Assembly (NCBI GenBank): GCA_964016875.1
Contig: OZ024730.1
Location: forward strand, 28,993,295 to 29,057,294
Reading direction: 5' to 3'
DNA: 64,000 nt
Source: Fallopia convolvulus
Lineage: Eukaryota; Streptophyta; Magnoliopsida; Caryophyllales; Polygonaceae
Below are positions 42,530 through 58,170 of the stretch, piece by piece. How positions within the stretch are numbered: position 1 is the stretch's first letter; every line of letters begins with the position of its first letter. The notes beneath the pieces were generated by a model, which had not been told where the DNA came from, searched no databases, and saw only the letters and a program-made list of their open reading frames with translations. The position numbers were made by a program, and so were the translations under genes.

Positions 42530-45164
42530 AAAAGAGAAAAAAAAACAAGTGAACTTTAAAGATATCTAGGCATAAGCATAAAGAATGAGGATATTATCAA
42601 GCCAATAAGCACAATCTGCACTACAAAATCTAGACTGATCGAATAAAAGCATAAATTCAAAACTAGAAACCGAATGCCACATTTAGGAGTGACATTTACA
42701 TGGACATTTCATCAAACACTTGGCGTGAAATGCTAGATCAAAAGTCAATTTTTAAAGGCAAAAGGAGAAAAAACAAGTGAACTTTAAAGAAATTTAGGCA
42801 TAAGAAAAAAGAATGAGGATAGTATGAAGCCAATAAGCACGTTCTGGACTACAAAATCAAGACAGATCGGATAAAAGAACAAATTTAAACATATATACCG
42901 AATGCCATATTTAAACATAAAGATATCTAGGCATAAGCATAAAGAATGAGGATATTATCAAGCCAATAAGCACAATCTGCACTACAAAATTAAGACCAAA
43001 CTAATAAAAGCATAACTTCAAACCTAGAAACCGAGTCCACAATTAGAAATGCCATTTACATGGACATTTCATCAAACACTTCGCGCGCGATGTTAGATCA
43101 AAGTCATTTTGAAGGCAACAGGAGAAAAAGCAAGTGAACTTTAAATATATCTATGCATAGGCATAAAAAATGACGATTATATCAAGCCAATAAGCACATT
43201 CTGCACTACAAAATCAAGACTTGATGGAATAAAAGCATAACTTAAAATCTAGAAACCGAATCCACATATAGGAGTGACATTTACATGGACATTTCATCGA
43301 ACACTTGGTGCGCAATGTTAGATCAGAAGTCATTTTAAAGGCAAGAGGAGAAAAAGCAAGTAAAGTTTAAATATATCTATGCATAAGCATAAAAAATGAG
43401 TATAGTATCAAGCCAATAAGCACATTCTACACTACAAAATCAAGACCAATCGAATAAAAGCATGATTAGAACCTAGAAACCGAATGCCACATTTAGGAGT
43501 GAAATTTCATGGACATTTCATCTAACACTTGGCGTGCAATATTAGATCACAAACCAATTTTTAAAGGCCAAAGGAGAAAAAACAAGTGAACTTTAAAGAC
43601 ATCTAGGCATAAGCATAAAGAATGACGATAGTATCAGGCCAATAAGCACATTCTACATTACAAAATCAAGACCGATCGAATAAAAGCAAAAATTCGAACC
43701 TAGAAACTGAATCCACATTTAGGAGTAACATTTACATGGACATTTCATCGAACACATGTCGTGCAATGTTAGATCACAAGTCATTTTAAAGGCAAAAGGA
43801 GAAAAAGCAAGTGAACTGTAAATATATCTAGGCATAAGCTTAACAAAATGAGTATAGTGTCAAGTCAATTAGCATATTCTGCACTAAAAAATCAAGACTT
43901 GATCGAATAAAAGCATAACTTCAAACCAAGAAACCGAATCCACATTTAGCAGTGACATTTACATGGACATTCATCGAACACTTTGCGCGCAAAATTAGAT
44001 CACTAATCAATTTTTAAAGGCCAAAGGAGAAAAAACAAGTGAACTTTATAGACATCTAGGCATAAGCATAAAGAATGAGGATAGTATCAAGCCAATAAGC
44101 ACATTCTACACTACAAAATCAAGATCGATTGAATAAAAGCATAAATTCGAACCTAGAAACCGAGTCCACATTTAGGACTGACATTTACATGGACATTTCA
44201 TCGAACACTTGCGTGCAATATTAGATCAAAAGTCATTTTAAAGGCAAAACGGGAAAAAGCAAGTGAACTATAAATATATCTATGCATAAGCATAAAAAAT
44301 GAGGATAGTATCATGCCAATAAGCACATTCTACACTACAAAATCAAGACCGATCGGATAAAAGCATAATTCGAACCTAGAAACCGAATGCCACATTTAGG
44401 AGTAACATTTACATGGACATTCATCGAACACTTGACGCGCAATGTTAGATCACAAATGAATTTTTAAAGGCCAAAGGAGGAAAAACAAGTGAACTTTAAT
44501 GACATCTAGGCATAAGCATAAAGAATGAGGATAGTATGAGGCCAATAAGCACATTCTACACTACAAAATCAAGATCGATCGAATAAAAGCATAAATTCGA
44601 ACCTAGAAACCGAATCCACATTTAGGAGTGACATTTACATGGACATTTCATCGAACACTTGACGTGCAATGTTAGATCACAAGTCATTTTAATGGCAAAA
44701 GGAGAAAAAGCAAGTGAACTTTAAATATATCTAGGCATAAGCATAAAAAAAAGAGTATAGTGTCAAGCCAATTAGCACATTCTGCACTACAAAATCAAGA
44801 GTTGATCGAATAAAAGCATAACTTCAAACCAAGAAACCGAATTCACATTTAGGAGTGACATTTACATGGACAATTTATCGAACACTTGACCCGCAATATT
44901 GGATCACAAGTCAATATTTAAAGGCAAAAGGAGAAAAAACAAGTGAACTTTAAAGTTATCTTGCCATAAGCATAAAGAATGAGGATATTATCAAGCCAAT
45001 AAGCACGTTCTGCACCACAAAATCAAGACCGATCGGATAAAAGAATAAATTCTAACATAGATACCGAATGTCATATTTATGAGTGACATTTACATGAACA
45101 TTTCATCGAACACTTGGCATGCAATTGTAGATCTTAAGTAAATTTTTAACGGAAAAAGGAGAAA

Positions 45165-47662
45165 AAAACAAGTGAACTTTAAAGACATCTAGGCATAAGC
45201 ATAAACAATGAGGATAGTATAAAGCCAATAAGCACATTCTGCGCTACAAAATCAAGACCGATCGAATAAAAGGATAACTTCAAACCTAGAAACCGTATCC
45301 ACATTTAGCAGTGATATTTACATGGACATTTCATCGAACACTTGGCATGTAATGTTAGATCACAAGTCATTTTAAAGGCAATAGGAGAAAAAGCAAGTGA
45401 ACTTTAAATATATCTAGGCATATGCGTATAAAAATGAGTATAGTGTCAAGCCAATTAGCATATTCTGCACTACAAAATCAAGACTTGATCGAATAAAAGT
45501 ATAACTTCAAACCTAGAAACCGAATCCACATTTAGGAGTGACATTTACATGGATAATTCATCGAGCACTTGACCCGCAATGTTGGATCACCAGTCAATAT
45601 TTAAAGGCAAAAGGAGAAAAAACAAGTGAACTTTAAAGTTATCTTGCCATAAGCGTAAAGAATGAGGATATTATCAAGCCAATAAGCACGTTCTGCACTA
45701 CAAAATCAAGACCAATCGGATAAAAGAATAAATTCTAACATAGATATCGAATGCCATATTTATGAGTGACATTTATATGAACATTTCGTAGAACACTTGG
45801 CATGCAATTGTAATCTTAAGTAACATTTTAACGGAAAAAGGAGAAAAAAACAAGTGAACTTTAAAGACATCTAGGCATAAGCATAAACAATGAGGATAGT
45901 ATAAAGCCAATAAGCACATTCTGCACTACAAAATCAAGACCGATCGAATAAAAGCATAACTTCAAACCTAGAAACCGAACCCACATTTAGGAGTGACATT
46001 TACATGGACATTTCATCGAACACTTGGCGCGCAATGTTAGATCACAAGTCATTTTAAAGGCAAGAGGAGAAAAAGCAAGTGAACTTTAAATATATCTATG
46101 CATAAGCATAAAAAAATGAGGATAGTATCATGGCAACAAGCACATTCTACACTACAAAATCAAGACCGATCGAATAAAAGCACAATTTGAACCTAGAAAC
46201 CGCATGCCACATTTAGGAGTAACATTTACATGAATATATCATCGAACAATTGTCGTACAATGTTAGATCACAAATCAATTTTTAAAGGCCAAAGGAGAAA
46301 AAACAAGTGAACTTTAAAGACATCTAGGCATAAGCATAAAGAATGAGGATAGTATGAAGCCAATAAGCACATTCTACACTACAAAATCAAGACCGATCGA
46401 ATAAAAGCATAAATTCGAACCTAGAAACCGAATCCACATTTAGGAGTGACATTTACATGGACATTTCATTGAACACTTGGCGTGCAATGTTAGATCACAA
46501 GTCATTTTAAAGGCTAAAGGAGACAAAGCAAGTGAACTTTAAATATATCTAGGCATAAGCATAAAAAAATGAGTATAGTGTCAAGCCAATTACCACATTC
46601 TACACTACAAAATCAAGACTTGATCGAATAAAAGCATATTTTCTAACCAAGAAACCGAATCCACATTTAGGAGTGACATTTACATGGACATTCATCGAAC
46701 ACTTGGCACGCAATGTTAGATCACAAGTCATTTTAAAGGCAGAAGGAGAAAAAACAAGTGAACTTTAAAGACATCTAGGCATAAGCATAAAGAATGAGGA
46801 TAGTATGAAGCCAATTAGCACATTCTGCACTACAAAATCAAGACCGATCGAATAAAAGCATAACTTCAAACCAAGAAACCGAATCCACATTTAGGAATGA
46901 CATTTACATGGACATTTCATCGAACACTTGGCGCGCAGTGTTAGATCACTAGTCAATTTTTAAAGGCCAAAGGAGAAAAAACAAGTGAACTTTAAAGACA
47001 TCTAGGCATAAGCATAAAGAATGAGGATAGTATCAAGCCAATAAACACATTCTACACTACAAAATCAAGACTTGATCGAATAAAAGCATAACTTCAAACC
47101 AAGAAACCGAATCCACATTTACGAGCGACATTTACATGGACATTCATCAAACACTTGGCGCGCAATGTTAGATCAATAGTCAATTTTTAAAAGCCAAAGG
47201 AGAAAAAACAAGTGAACTTTAAATATATCCAGGCATAAGCATAAAAAAATCAGTATAGTGTCAAGCCAATTAGCGCAATCTATATTACAAAATCAAGATT
47301 GATCGAATAAAAGTATAAATTCGAACCTAGAAACCGAATCCACATTTAGGAGTGACATTTACATGGACAATTCATCGAACACTTGACCCGCAATGTTGGA
47401 TCACAAGTGAATATTTAAAGGAAAAAGGAGAAAAAACAAGTGAACTTTAAAGATATCTTGTCATAAGCATAAAGAATGAGGATATTATCAAGCCAATAAG
47501 CACGTTCTGCACTACAAAATCAAGACCGATCGGATAAAAGAATAAATTCTAACATAGATACCGAATGCCATATTTATGAGTGACATTTACATGAACATTT
47601 CATCGAACACTTGACATGCAATTGTAGATCTCAAGTAAATTTTTAACTGAAAAAGAAGAAAA
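45165..47662 (+). repeat. Higher-order repeat unit, copy 1 (11 monomers, 2498 bp)
   Basis: It is followed directly by a nearly identical copy at 47663-50150. Diagnostic variants in the same order: TGCGCTACAAAATC, GAAACCGTATCC, CATATGCGTATAAAAATG, CATCGAGCACTTGACCCG, GTACAATGTTAG and ACCAAGAAACCG. By eye only a handful of bases differ between the copies. Confidence 0.92.
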
Positions 47663-50150
47663 AAACAAGTGAACTTTAAAGACATCTAGGCATAAGCATA
47701 AACAATGAGGATAGTATAAAGCCAATAAGCACATTCTGCGCTACAAAATCAAGACCGATCGAATAAAAGGATAACTTCAAACCTAGAAACCGTATCCACA
47801 TTTAGCAGTGATATTTACATGGACATTTCATCGAACACTTGGCATGTAATGTTAGATCACAAGTCATTTTAAAGGCAATAGGAGAAAAAGCAAGTGAACT
47901 TTAAATATATCTAGGCATATGCGTATAAAAATGAGTATAGTGTCAAGCCAATTAGCATATTCTGCACTACAAAATCAAGACTTGATCGAATAAAAGTATA
48001 ACTTCAAACCTAGAAACCGAATCCACATTTAGGAGTGACATTTACATGGATAATTCATCGAGCACTTGACCCGCAATGTTGGATCACCAGTCAATATTTA
48101 AAGGCAAAAGGAGAAAAAACAAGTGAACTTTAAAGTTATCTTGCCATAAGCGTAAAGAATGAGGATATTATCAAGCCAATAAGCACGTTCTGCACTACAA
48201 AATCAAGACCAATCGGATAAAAGAATAAATTCTAACATAGATATCGAATGCCATATTTATGAGTGACATTTATATGAACATTTCGTAGAACACTTGGCAT
48301 GCAATTGTAATCTTAAGTAACATTTTAACGGAAAAAGGAGAAAAAAACAAGTGAACTTTAAAGACATCTAGGCATAAGCATAAACAATGAGGATAGTATA
48401 AAGCCAATAAGCACATTCTGCACTACAAAATCAAGACCGATCGAATAAAAGCATAACTTCAAACCTAGAAACCGAACCCACATTTAGGAGTGATATTTAC
48501 ATGGACATTTCATCGAACACTTGGCGCGCAATGTTAGATCACAAGTCATTTTAAAGGCAAGAGGAGAAAAAGCAAGTGAACTTTAAATATATCTATGCAT
48601 AAGCATAAAAAAATGAGGATAGTATCATGGCAACAAGCACATTCTACACTACAAAATCAAGACCGATCGAATAAAAGCACAATTTGAACCTAGAAACCGC
48701 ATGCCACATTTAGGAGTAACATTTACATGAATATATCATCGAACAATTGTCGTACAATGTTAGATCACAAATCAATTTTTAAAGGCCAAAGGAGAAAAAA
48801 CAAGTGAACTTTAAAGACATCTAGGCATAAGCATAAAGAATGAGGATAGTATGAAGCCAATAAGCACATTCTACACTACAAAATCAAGACCGATCGAATA
48901 AAAGCATAAATTCGAACCTAGAAACCGAATCCACATTTAGGAGTGACATTTACATGGACATTTCATTGAACACTTGGCGTGCAATGTTAGATCACAAGTC
49001 ATTTTAAAGGCTAAAGGAGACAAAGCAAGTGAACTTTAAATATATCTAGGCATAAGCATAAAAAAATGAGTATAGTGTCAAGCCAATTACCACATTCTAC
49101 ACTACAAAATCAAGACTTGATCGAATAAAAGCATATTTTCTAACCAAGAAACCGAATCCACATTTAGGAGTGACATTTACATGGACATTCATCGAACACT
49201 TGGCACGCAATGTTAGATCACAAGTCATTTTAAAGGCAGAAGGAGAAAAAACAAGTGAACTTTAAAGACATCTAGGCATAAGCATAAAGAATGAGGATAG
49301 TATGAAGCCAATTAGCACATTCTGCACTACAAAATCAAGACCGATCGAATAAAAGCATAACTTCAAACCAAGAAACCGAATCCACATTTAGGAATGACAT
49401 TTACATGGACATTTCATCGAACACTTGGCGCGCAGTGTTAGATCACTAGTCAATTTTTAAAGGCCAAAGGAGAAAAAACAAGTGAACTTTAAAGACATCT
49501 AGGCATAAGCATAAAGAATGAGGATAGTATCAAGCCAATAAACACATTCTACACTACAAAATCAAGACTTGATCGAATAAAAGCATAACTTCAAACCAAG
49601 AAACCGAATCCACATTTACGAGCGACATTTACATGGACATTCATCAAACACTTGGCGCGCAATGTTAGATCAATAGTCAATTTTTAAAAGCCAAAGGAGA
49701 AAAAACAAGTGAACTTTAAATATATCTAGGCATAAGCATAAAAAAATCAGTATAGTGTCAAGCCAATTAGCGCAATCTATATTACAAAATCAAGATTGAT
49801 CGAATAAAAGTATAAATTCGAACCTAGAAACCGAATCCACATTTAGGAGTGACATTTACATGGACAATTCATCGAACACTTGACCCGCAATGTTGGATCA
49901 CAAGTGAATATTTAAAGGAAAAAGGAGAAAAAACAAGATATCTTGTCATAAGCATAAAGAATGAGGATATTATCAAGCCAATAAGCACGTTCTGCACTAC
50001 AAAATCAAGACCGATCGGATAAAAGAATAAATTCTAACATAGATACCGAATGCCATATTTATGAGTGACATTTACATGAACATTTCATCGAACACTTGAC
50101 ATGCAATTGTAGATCTCAAGTAAATTTTTAACTGAAAAAGAAGAAAAAAA
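47663..50150 (+). repeat. Higher-order repeat unit, copy 2
   Basis: Offset from copy 1 is 2498 bp (for example TGCGCTAC at 45240 and 47738). Small differences include a loss of about 13 bp near 49936, where ACAAG joins ATATCTTG, and GTGATATTTACATGG near 48490 where copy 1 has GTGACATTTACATGG. Confidence 0.92.
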
Positions 50151-53100
50151 CAAGTGAACTTTAAAGACATCTAGGCATAAGCATAAACAATGAGGATAGT
50201 ATAAAGCCAATAAACAAATTCTGCACTACAAAATCAAGACCGATCGAATAAAAGCATAACTTCAAAACTAGAAACCGAATCCACATTTAGGAGTGAAATT
50301 TACATGGACATTGCATCGAACACTTGGCGCGCAATGTTAGATCACAAGTCATTTTAAAGGCAAGAGGAGAAAAAGCAAGTGAACTTTAAATATATCTATG
50401 CATAAGCATAAAAAATGAGGATAGTATCATGCAAATAAGCACATTCTACACTACAAAATCAAGACCGATCGGATAAAAGTATAATTCGAACCTAGAAGCC
50501 GAATGCTACATTTAGGAGTAACATTTACATGGACATTTCATCGAACACTTGGCGTACAATGTTAGATCACAAATCAATTTTTAAAGGCCAAAGGAGAAAA
50601 AAAAAGTGAACTTTAAAGACATCTAGGCATAAGCATCAAGAATGAGGATAGTATGAAGCCAATAAGCACATTCTACACTACAAAATCAAGACAGATCGAA
50701 TAAAAGAATAAATTCTACACTACAAGTGAACATTAAGTATATCTAGGCATAAGCATAAAAAAATGAGTATAGTGTCAAGCCAATAAGCACGTTCTACACT
50801 ACAAAATCAAGACCGATCGGATAAAAGCATAAATTCGAACCTAGAAACCGAATCCACATTTAGGAGTGACATTTACATGGACATTTCATCGAACACTTGG
50901 CGCGCAATGTTAGATCACAAGTCATTTTTAAGGCAGAAGGAGAAAAAGCAAGTGAACATTAAATAACATTCTACACTACAAAATCAAGACTTGATCGAAT
51001 AAAAGCATATTTTCTAACCAAGAAACCGAATCCACATTTAGGAGTGACATTTACAAGGACTTTCATCGAACACTTGGCGCGCAATGTTAGATCACTAGTC
51101 AATTTTAAAAGGCCAAAGGAGAAATAACATGTGAACTTTAAAGACATCTAGGCATAAGCATAAACAATGAGGATAGTATCTAGCGAATAAGCACATTTTG
51201 CACTAAAAATAAAGACCGATCGAATAAAAGCATAAATTCAAACCTAGAAATCGATTCCACATTTAGGAGTGACATTTCATCGATCACTTGGCGTGCAATG
51301 TTAGATCACAATTTAATTTTTATAGACAAAAGGAGAAAAAACAAGTGAACTTTAAAGATATCTAGGCATAAGCATAAACCATGAGGATAGTATCAAGCCA
51401 ATAAGCACATTCTACACTACAAAATCAAAATGGATCGAATAAAAGCATAAATTCGAACCTAGAAACCGAATCCACATTTAGGAGTGACATTTACATGGAC
51501 ATTTCATCAAACACTTGGCGCGTAATGTTAGATCACAAGTCATTTTAAAGGAAAAAGGAGCAAAAACAAGTGAACTTTAAAGACATCTAGGTATAAGCAT
51601 AAAGAATGAGGATAGTATGAAGCCAATAAGCACATTCTACACTACAAAATCAAGACCGATCGAATAAAAGCATAGATTCGAACCTAGAAACCGAATCCAC
51701 ATTTAGGAATGACATTTACATGAACATTTCATCGAACACTTGGTGTGCAATGTTAGATCACAAGTCATTTTAATGGAAAAAGGAGAAAAAGCAAGTGAAC
51801 TTTAAATATATCTAGGCATAAGCATAAAAAAATGAGTATAGTATCAAGCCAATAAGCACATTCTACACTACAAAATCAAGACTTGATCGAATAAAAGCAT
51901 AACTTCAAACCAAGAAACCGAATCCACATTTAGAAGTGACATTTACATGGACATTCATCGAACACTTGGCGCGCAATGTTAGATCACTTTTTAATTTTTA
52001 AAGGCCAAAGGAGAAAAAACAAGTGAACTTTAAAGACATCTAGGCATAAGCATAGAGAATGAGGATAGTATGAAGCCAATAAGCACATTCTACACAACAA
52101 AATCAAGATGGATCGAATAAAAACATAAATTCGAACCTAGAAACCGAATCCACATTTAGGAGTGACATTTACATGGACATTTCATCGAATACTTGGCGCG
52201 CAATGTTAGATCACAAGTCATTTTAAAGGCAAAAGGAGCAAAAACAAGTGAACTTTAAAGACATCTCGGCATAAGCATAAAGAATGGGGATAGTATGAAG
52301 CCAATAAGCACATTCTACACTACAAAATCAAGACCGATCGAATAAAAGCATAGATTCGAACCTAGAAACCGAATCCACATTTAGGAATGACATTTACATG
52401 AACATTTCATCGAACACTTGGAGCACAATGTTAGATCACAAGTCATTTTAAAGGCTGAAGGAGAAAAAACAAGTGATCTTTAAATATATCTAGGCATAAG
52501 CATAAAAAAATGAGTATAGTGTCAAGCCAATTAGCATATTCAGCACTACAAAATCAAGACTTGATCGAATAAAAGCATAACTTCAAACCAAGAAACCGAA
52601 TCCACATTTAGAAGTGACATTTACATGGACATTCATCGAACACTTGGCACGCAATGTTAGATCACTTTTTAATTTTTAAAGGCCAAAGGAGAAAAAACAA
52701 GTGAACATTAAAGACATCTAGGCATAAGCATAAAGAATGAGGATAGTATCAAGCCAATAAGCACATTCTACACTACAAAATAAAGATGGATCGAATAAGC
52801 ATAAATTCGAACCTAGAAACCGAATCCACATTCAGGAGTAACATTTACATGGACATTTCATCGAACACTTGGCGCGTAATGTTAGATCACAAGTCATTTT
52901 AAAGGCAAAACGAGAAAAAGCAAGTGACCTTTAAATATATCTAGGCATAAGCATAAAAAATGAGTATAGTGTCAAGCCAATAAGCACATTCTACACTACA
53001 AATTCACGACAGATCGAATGAAAGCACAAATTCGAACCTAGAAAGCGAATGCCAAATTTAGGAGGGACATTTACATGAACATTTCATCGAACACTTGGCA

Positions 53101-55049
53101 TGCAATTGTAGATCTCAAGTCAAATTTTTAAAGGAAAAAGGACAAAAAAACAAGTGAACTTTAAAGACATCTAGGTATATGCGTACATAATGAGAATAGT
53201 ATCAAGCCAATAAGCACATTCTGCACTACAAAATCAAGACCGATCGAATAAAAGCATAAATTCGAACCAAGAAACAAAATCCACATTTAGGAGTGATATT
53301 TACATGGACATTTCATCGAACACTTGGCGTGTAATGTTAGATCACAAGTCATTTTAATGGCAAAAGAAGAAAAAGCAAGTGAACTTTAAATATATCTAGG
53401 TATAAGCATAAAAAAATGAGTATAGTGTCAAGCCAATGGACATTCATCGAACACTTGGCGTGCAATGTTGGATCACAAGTAAATATTTAAAGGCAAAAGG
53501 AGAAAAAACAAGTGAATTTTAAAGATATCTTGTCATAAGCATAAAGAATGAGGATATTATCAAGCAAATAAGCACATTCTACACTACAAAATAAAGATGG
53601 ATCGAATAAAAACATAAATTCGAACCTAGAAACTGAATCCACATTTAGGAGAGACATTTACATGGACATTTCATCGAATACTTGGCGCGCAATGTTAGAT
53701 CACAAGTCATTTTAAAGGCAGAAGGAGAAAAAGCAAGGGAACATTAAAGATATCTCGGCATAAGCATAACAAATGAGGATAGTGTCAAGCCAATTAGCAT
53801 ATTCTGCACTACAAAATCAAGACCGATCGAATAAAAGCATAACTTCAAACCAAGAAACCGAATCCACATTTAGGAATGACATTTACATGGACATTTCATC
53901 GAACACTTGGCATGCAATTGTAGATCTCAAGTCAATTTTTTAAAGGAAAAAGGACAAAAAAAACAAGTGAACTTTAAAGACATCTAGGTATATGCGTACA
54001 TAATGAGAATAGTATCAAGCCAATAAGCACATTCTGCACTACAAAATCAAGACCGATCGAATAAAAGCATAAATTTGAACCTAGAAACAGAATCCACATT
54101 TAGGAGTGATATTTACATGGACATTTCATCGAACACTTGGCGTGTAATGTTAGATCACAAGTCATTTTAATGGCAAAAGAAGAAAAAGCAAGTGAACTTT
54201 AAATATATCTAGGAATAAGCATAAAAAAATGAGTATAGTGTCAAGCCAATTAGCATATTCTACAACACAAAATCAAGACTTGATCGAATAAAAGTATAAC
54301 TTCAAACCTAGAAACCGAATCCACATTTAGGAGTGACATTTACATGGACATTCATCGAACACATGACCCGCAATGTTGGATCACAAGTAAATATTTAAAG
54401 GCAAAAGGAGAAAAAACAAGTGAACTTTAAAGATATCTTGTCATAAGCATAAAGAATGAGGATATTATCAAGCCAATAAGCACATTCTATACTACAAAAT
54501 CAAGATGGATCGAATAAAAACATAAATTCGAACCTAGAAACTGAATCCACATTTAGGAGAGACATTTACATGGACATTTCATCGAATACTTGGCGCGCAA
54601 TGTTAGATCACAAGTCATTTTAAAGGCAGAAGGAGAAAAAGCAAGTGAACATTAAAGATATCTCGGCATAAGCATAAAAAATGAGGATAGTGTCAAGCCA
54701 ATAAGCACATTCTACACTACAAAATCAAGACCGATCGAATAAAAACATAGATTCGAACCAAGAAACCGAATCCACATTTAGGAGTGACATTTACATGGAC
54801 ATTTATCGAACACTTGGCGCACAATGTTAGATCACTAGTCAATTTTTAAAGGCCAAAGGAGAAAAAACAAGTGAACTTTAAAGACATCAAGGCATAAGCA
54901 TAAAGAATGAGGATAGTATGAAGCCAATAAGCACATTCTACACTACAAAATCAGGATGGGTCGAATAAAAGCATAAATTCGAACCTAGAAACCGAATCCA
55001 CATTTAGGAATGACATTTACATGGACATTTCATCGAACACTTGGCGCGC

Positions 55050-58000
55050 AATGTTAGATCACAAGTCATTTTAAAGGCAGAAGGAGAAAAAACAAGTGAA
55101 CTTTAAAGACATCTAGGCATAAGCATAAAGAATGAGGATAGTATGAAGCCAATTAGCACATTCTGCACTACAAAATCAAGACCGATCGAATAAAAGCATA
55201 ACTTCAAACCAAGAAACCGAATCCACATTTAGGAATGACATTTACATGGACATTTCATCGAACACTTGGCGCGCAGTATTAGATCACTAGTCAATTTTTA
55301 AAGGCCAAAGGAGAAAAAACAAGTGAACTTTAAAGACATCTAGGCATAAGCATAAAGAATGAGGATAGTATCAAGCCAATAAACACATTCTACACTACAA
55401 AATCAAGACTTGTCGAATAAAAGCATAACTTCAAACCAAGAAACCGAATCCACATTTACGAGCGACATTTACATGGACATTCATCAAACACTTGGCGCGC
55501 AATGTTAGATCAATAGTCAATTTTTAAAAGCCAAAGGAGAAAAAACAAGTGAACTTTAAATATATCTAGGCATAAGCATAAAAAAATCAGTATAGTGTCA
55601 AGCCAATTAGCGCAATCTATATTACAAAATCAAGATTGATCGAATAAAAGTATAAATTCGAACCTAGAAACCGAATCCACATTTAGGAGTGACATTTACA
55701 TGGACAATTCATCGAACACTTGACCCGCAATGTTGGATCACAAGTGAATATTTAAAGGAAAAAGGAGAAAAAACAAGTGAACTTTACAGATATCTTGTCA
55801 TAAGCATAAAGAATGAGGATATTATCAAGCCAATAAGCACGTTCTGCACTACAAAATCAAGACCGATCGGATAAAAGAATAAATTCTAACATAGATACCG
55901 AATGCCATATTTATGAGTGACATTTACATGAACATTTCATCGAACACTTGACATGCAATTGTAGATCTCAAGTAAATTTTTAACTGAAAAAGAAGAAAAA
56001 AACAAGTGAACTTTAAAGACATCTAGGCATAAGCATAAACAATGAGGATAGTATAAAGCCAATAAACAATATCTGCACTACAAAATCAAGACCGATTGAA
56101 TAAAAGCATAACTTCAAAACTAGAAACCGAATCCACATTTAGGAGTGACATTTACATGGACATTGCATCGAACACTTGGCGCGCAATGTTAGATCACAAG
56201 TCATTTTAAAGGCAAGAGGAGAAAAAGCAAGTGAACTTTAAATATATCTATGCATAAGCATAAAAAATGAGGATAGTATCATGCAAATAAGCACATTCTA
56301 CACTACAAAATCAAGACCGATCGGATAAAAGTATAATTCGAACCTAGAAACCGAATGCCACATTTAGGAGTAACATTTACATGGTCATTTCATCGAACAC
56401 TTGGCGTACAATGTTAGATCACAAATGAATTTTTAAAGGCCAAAGGAGGAAAAACAAGTGAACTTTAAAGACATCTAGGCATAAGCATAAAGAATGAGGA
56501 TAGTATGAGGCCAATAAGCACATTCTACACTACAAAATCAAGACCGATCGGATAAAAGAATAAATTCTAACATAGATACCGAATGCCATATTTATGAGTG
56601 ACATTTACATGAACATTTCATCGAACACTTGACATGCAATTGTAGATCTCAAGTAAATTTTTAACTGAAAAAGAAGAAAAAAACAAGTGAACTTTAAAGA
56701 CATCTAGGCATAAGCATAAACAATGAGGATAGTATAAAGGCAATAAACAATATCTGCACTACAAAATCAAGACCGATTGAATAAAAGCATAACTTCAAAA
56801 CTAGAAACCGAATGCACATTTAGGAGTGACATTTACATGGACATTGCATCGAACACTTGGCGCGCGATGTTAGATCACAAGTCATTTTAAAGGCAAGAGG
56901 AGAAAAAGCAAGTGAACTTTAAATATATCTATGCATAAGCATAAAAAATGAGGATAGTATCATGCAAATAAGCACATTCTACACTACAAAATCAAGACCG
57001 ATCGGATAAAAGTATAATTCGAACCTAGAAACCGAATGCCACATTTAGGAGTAACATTTACATGGACATTTCATCGAACACTTGGCGTACAATGTTAGAT
57101 CACAAATCAATTTTTAAAGGCCAAAGGAGAAAAAAAAAGTGAACTTTAAAGACATCTAGCCATAAGCATCAAGAATGAGGATAGTACGAAGCCAATAAGC
57201 ACATTCTACACTACAAAATCAAGACAGATCGAATAAAAGCATAAATTCTACACTACAAGTGAACATTAAATATATCTAGGCATAAGAATAAAAAAATGAG
57301 TATAGTGTCAAGCCAATAAGCACGTTCTACACTACAAAATCAAGACCGATCGGATAAAAGCATAAATTCGAACCTAGAAACCGAATCCACATTTAGGAGT
57401 GACATTTACATGGACATTTCATCGAACACTTGGCGCGCAATGTTAGATCACAAGTCATTTTTAAGGCAGAAGGAAGCAAGTGAACATTAAATAACATTCT
57501 ACACTACAAAATCAAGACTTGATCGAATAAAAGCATATTTTCTAACCAAGAAACCGAATCCACATTTAGGAGTGACATTTACAAGGACTTTCATCGAACA
57601 CTTGGCGCGCAATGTTAGATCACTAGTCAATTTCAAAAGGCCAAAGGAGAAATAACATGTGAACTTTAAAGACATCTAGGCATAAGCATAAACAATGAGG
57701 ATAGTATCTAGCGAATAAGCACATTTTGCACTAAAAATAAAGACCGATCGAATAAAAGCATAAATTCGAACCTAGAAATCGATTCCACATTTAGGAGTGA
57801 CATTTCATCGATCACTTGGCGTGCAATGTTAGATCACAATTTAATTTTTATAGACAAAAGGAGAAAAAACAAGTGAACTTTAAAGATATCTAGGCATAAG
57901 CATAAACAATGAGGATAGTATCAAGTCAATAAGCACATTCTACACTACAAAATCAAGATGGATCGAATAAAAGCATAAATTCGAACCTAGAAACCGAATC

Positions 58001-58170
58001 CACATTTAGGAGTGACATTTACATGGACATTTCATCAAACACTTGGCGCGTAATGTTAGATCACAAGTCATTTTAAAGGCAGAAGGAGAAAAAACTAGTG
58101 AACTTTAAAGACATCTAGGTATAAGCATAAAGAATGAGGATAGTATGAAGCCAATAAGCACATTGTACAC
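55050..58170 (+). repeat. Further partial copy of 49210-51650
   Basis: The same ordered variants reappear at an offset of 5840 bp, rising to about 6533 bp to the right. Shared truncated monomers are decisive: AATTCTACACTACAAGTGAAC (50711 and 57244) and AACATTAAATAACATTC (50951 and 57485). Most of the difference in offset is a 681-bp (three-monomer) internal duplication, seen as AACAATATCTGCAC at 56065 and 56746. Confidence 0.88.
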
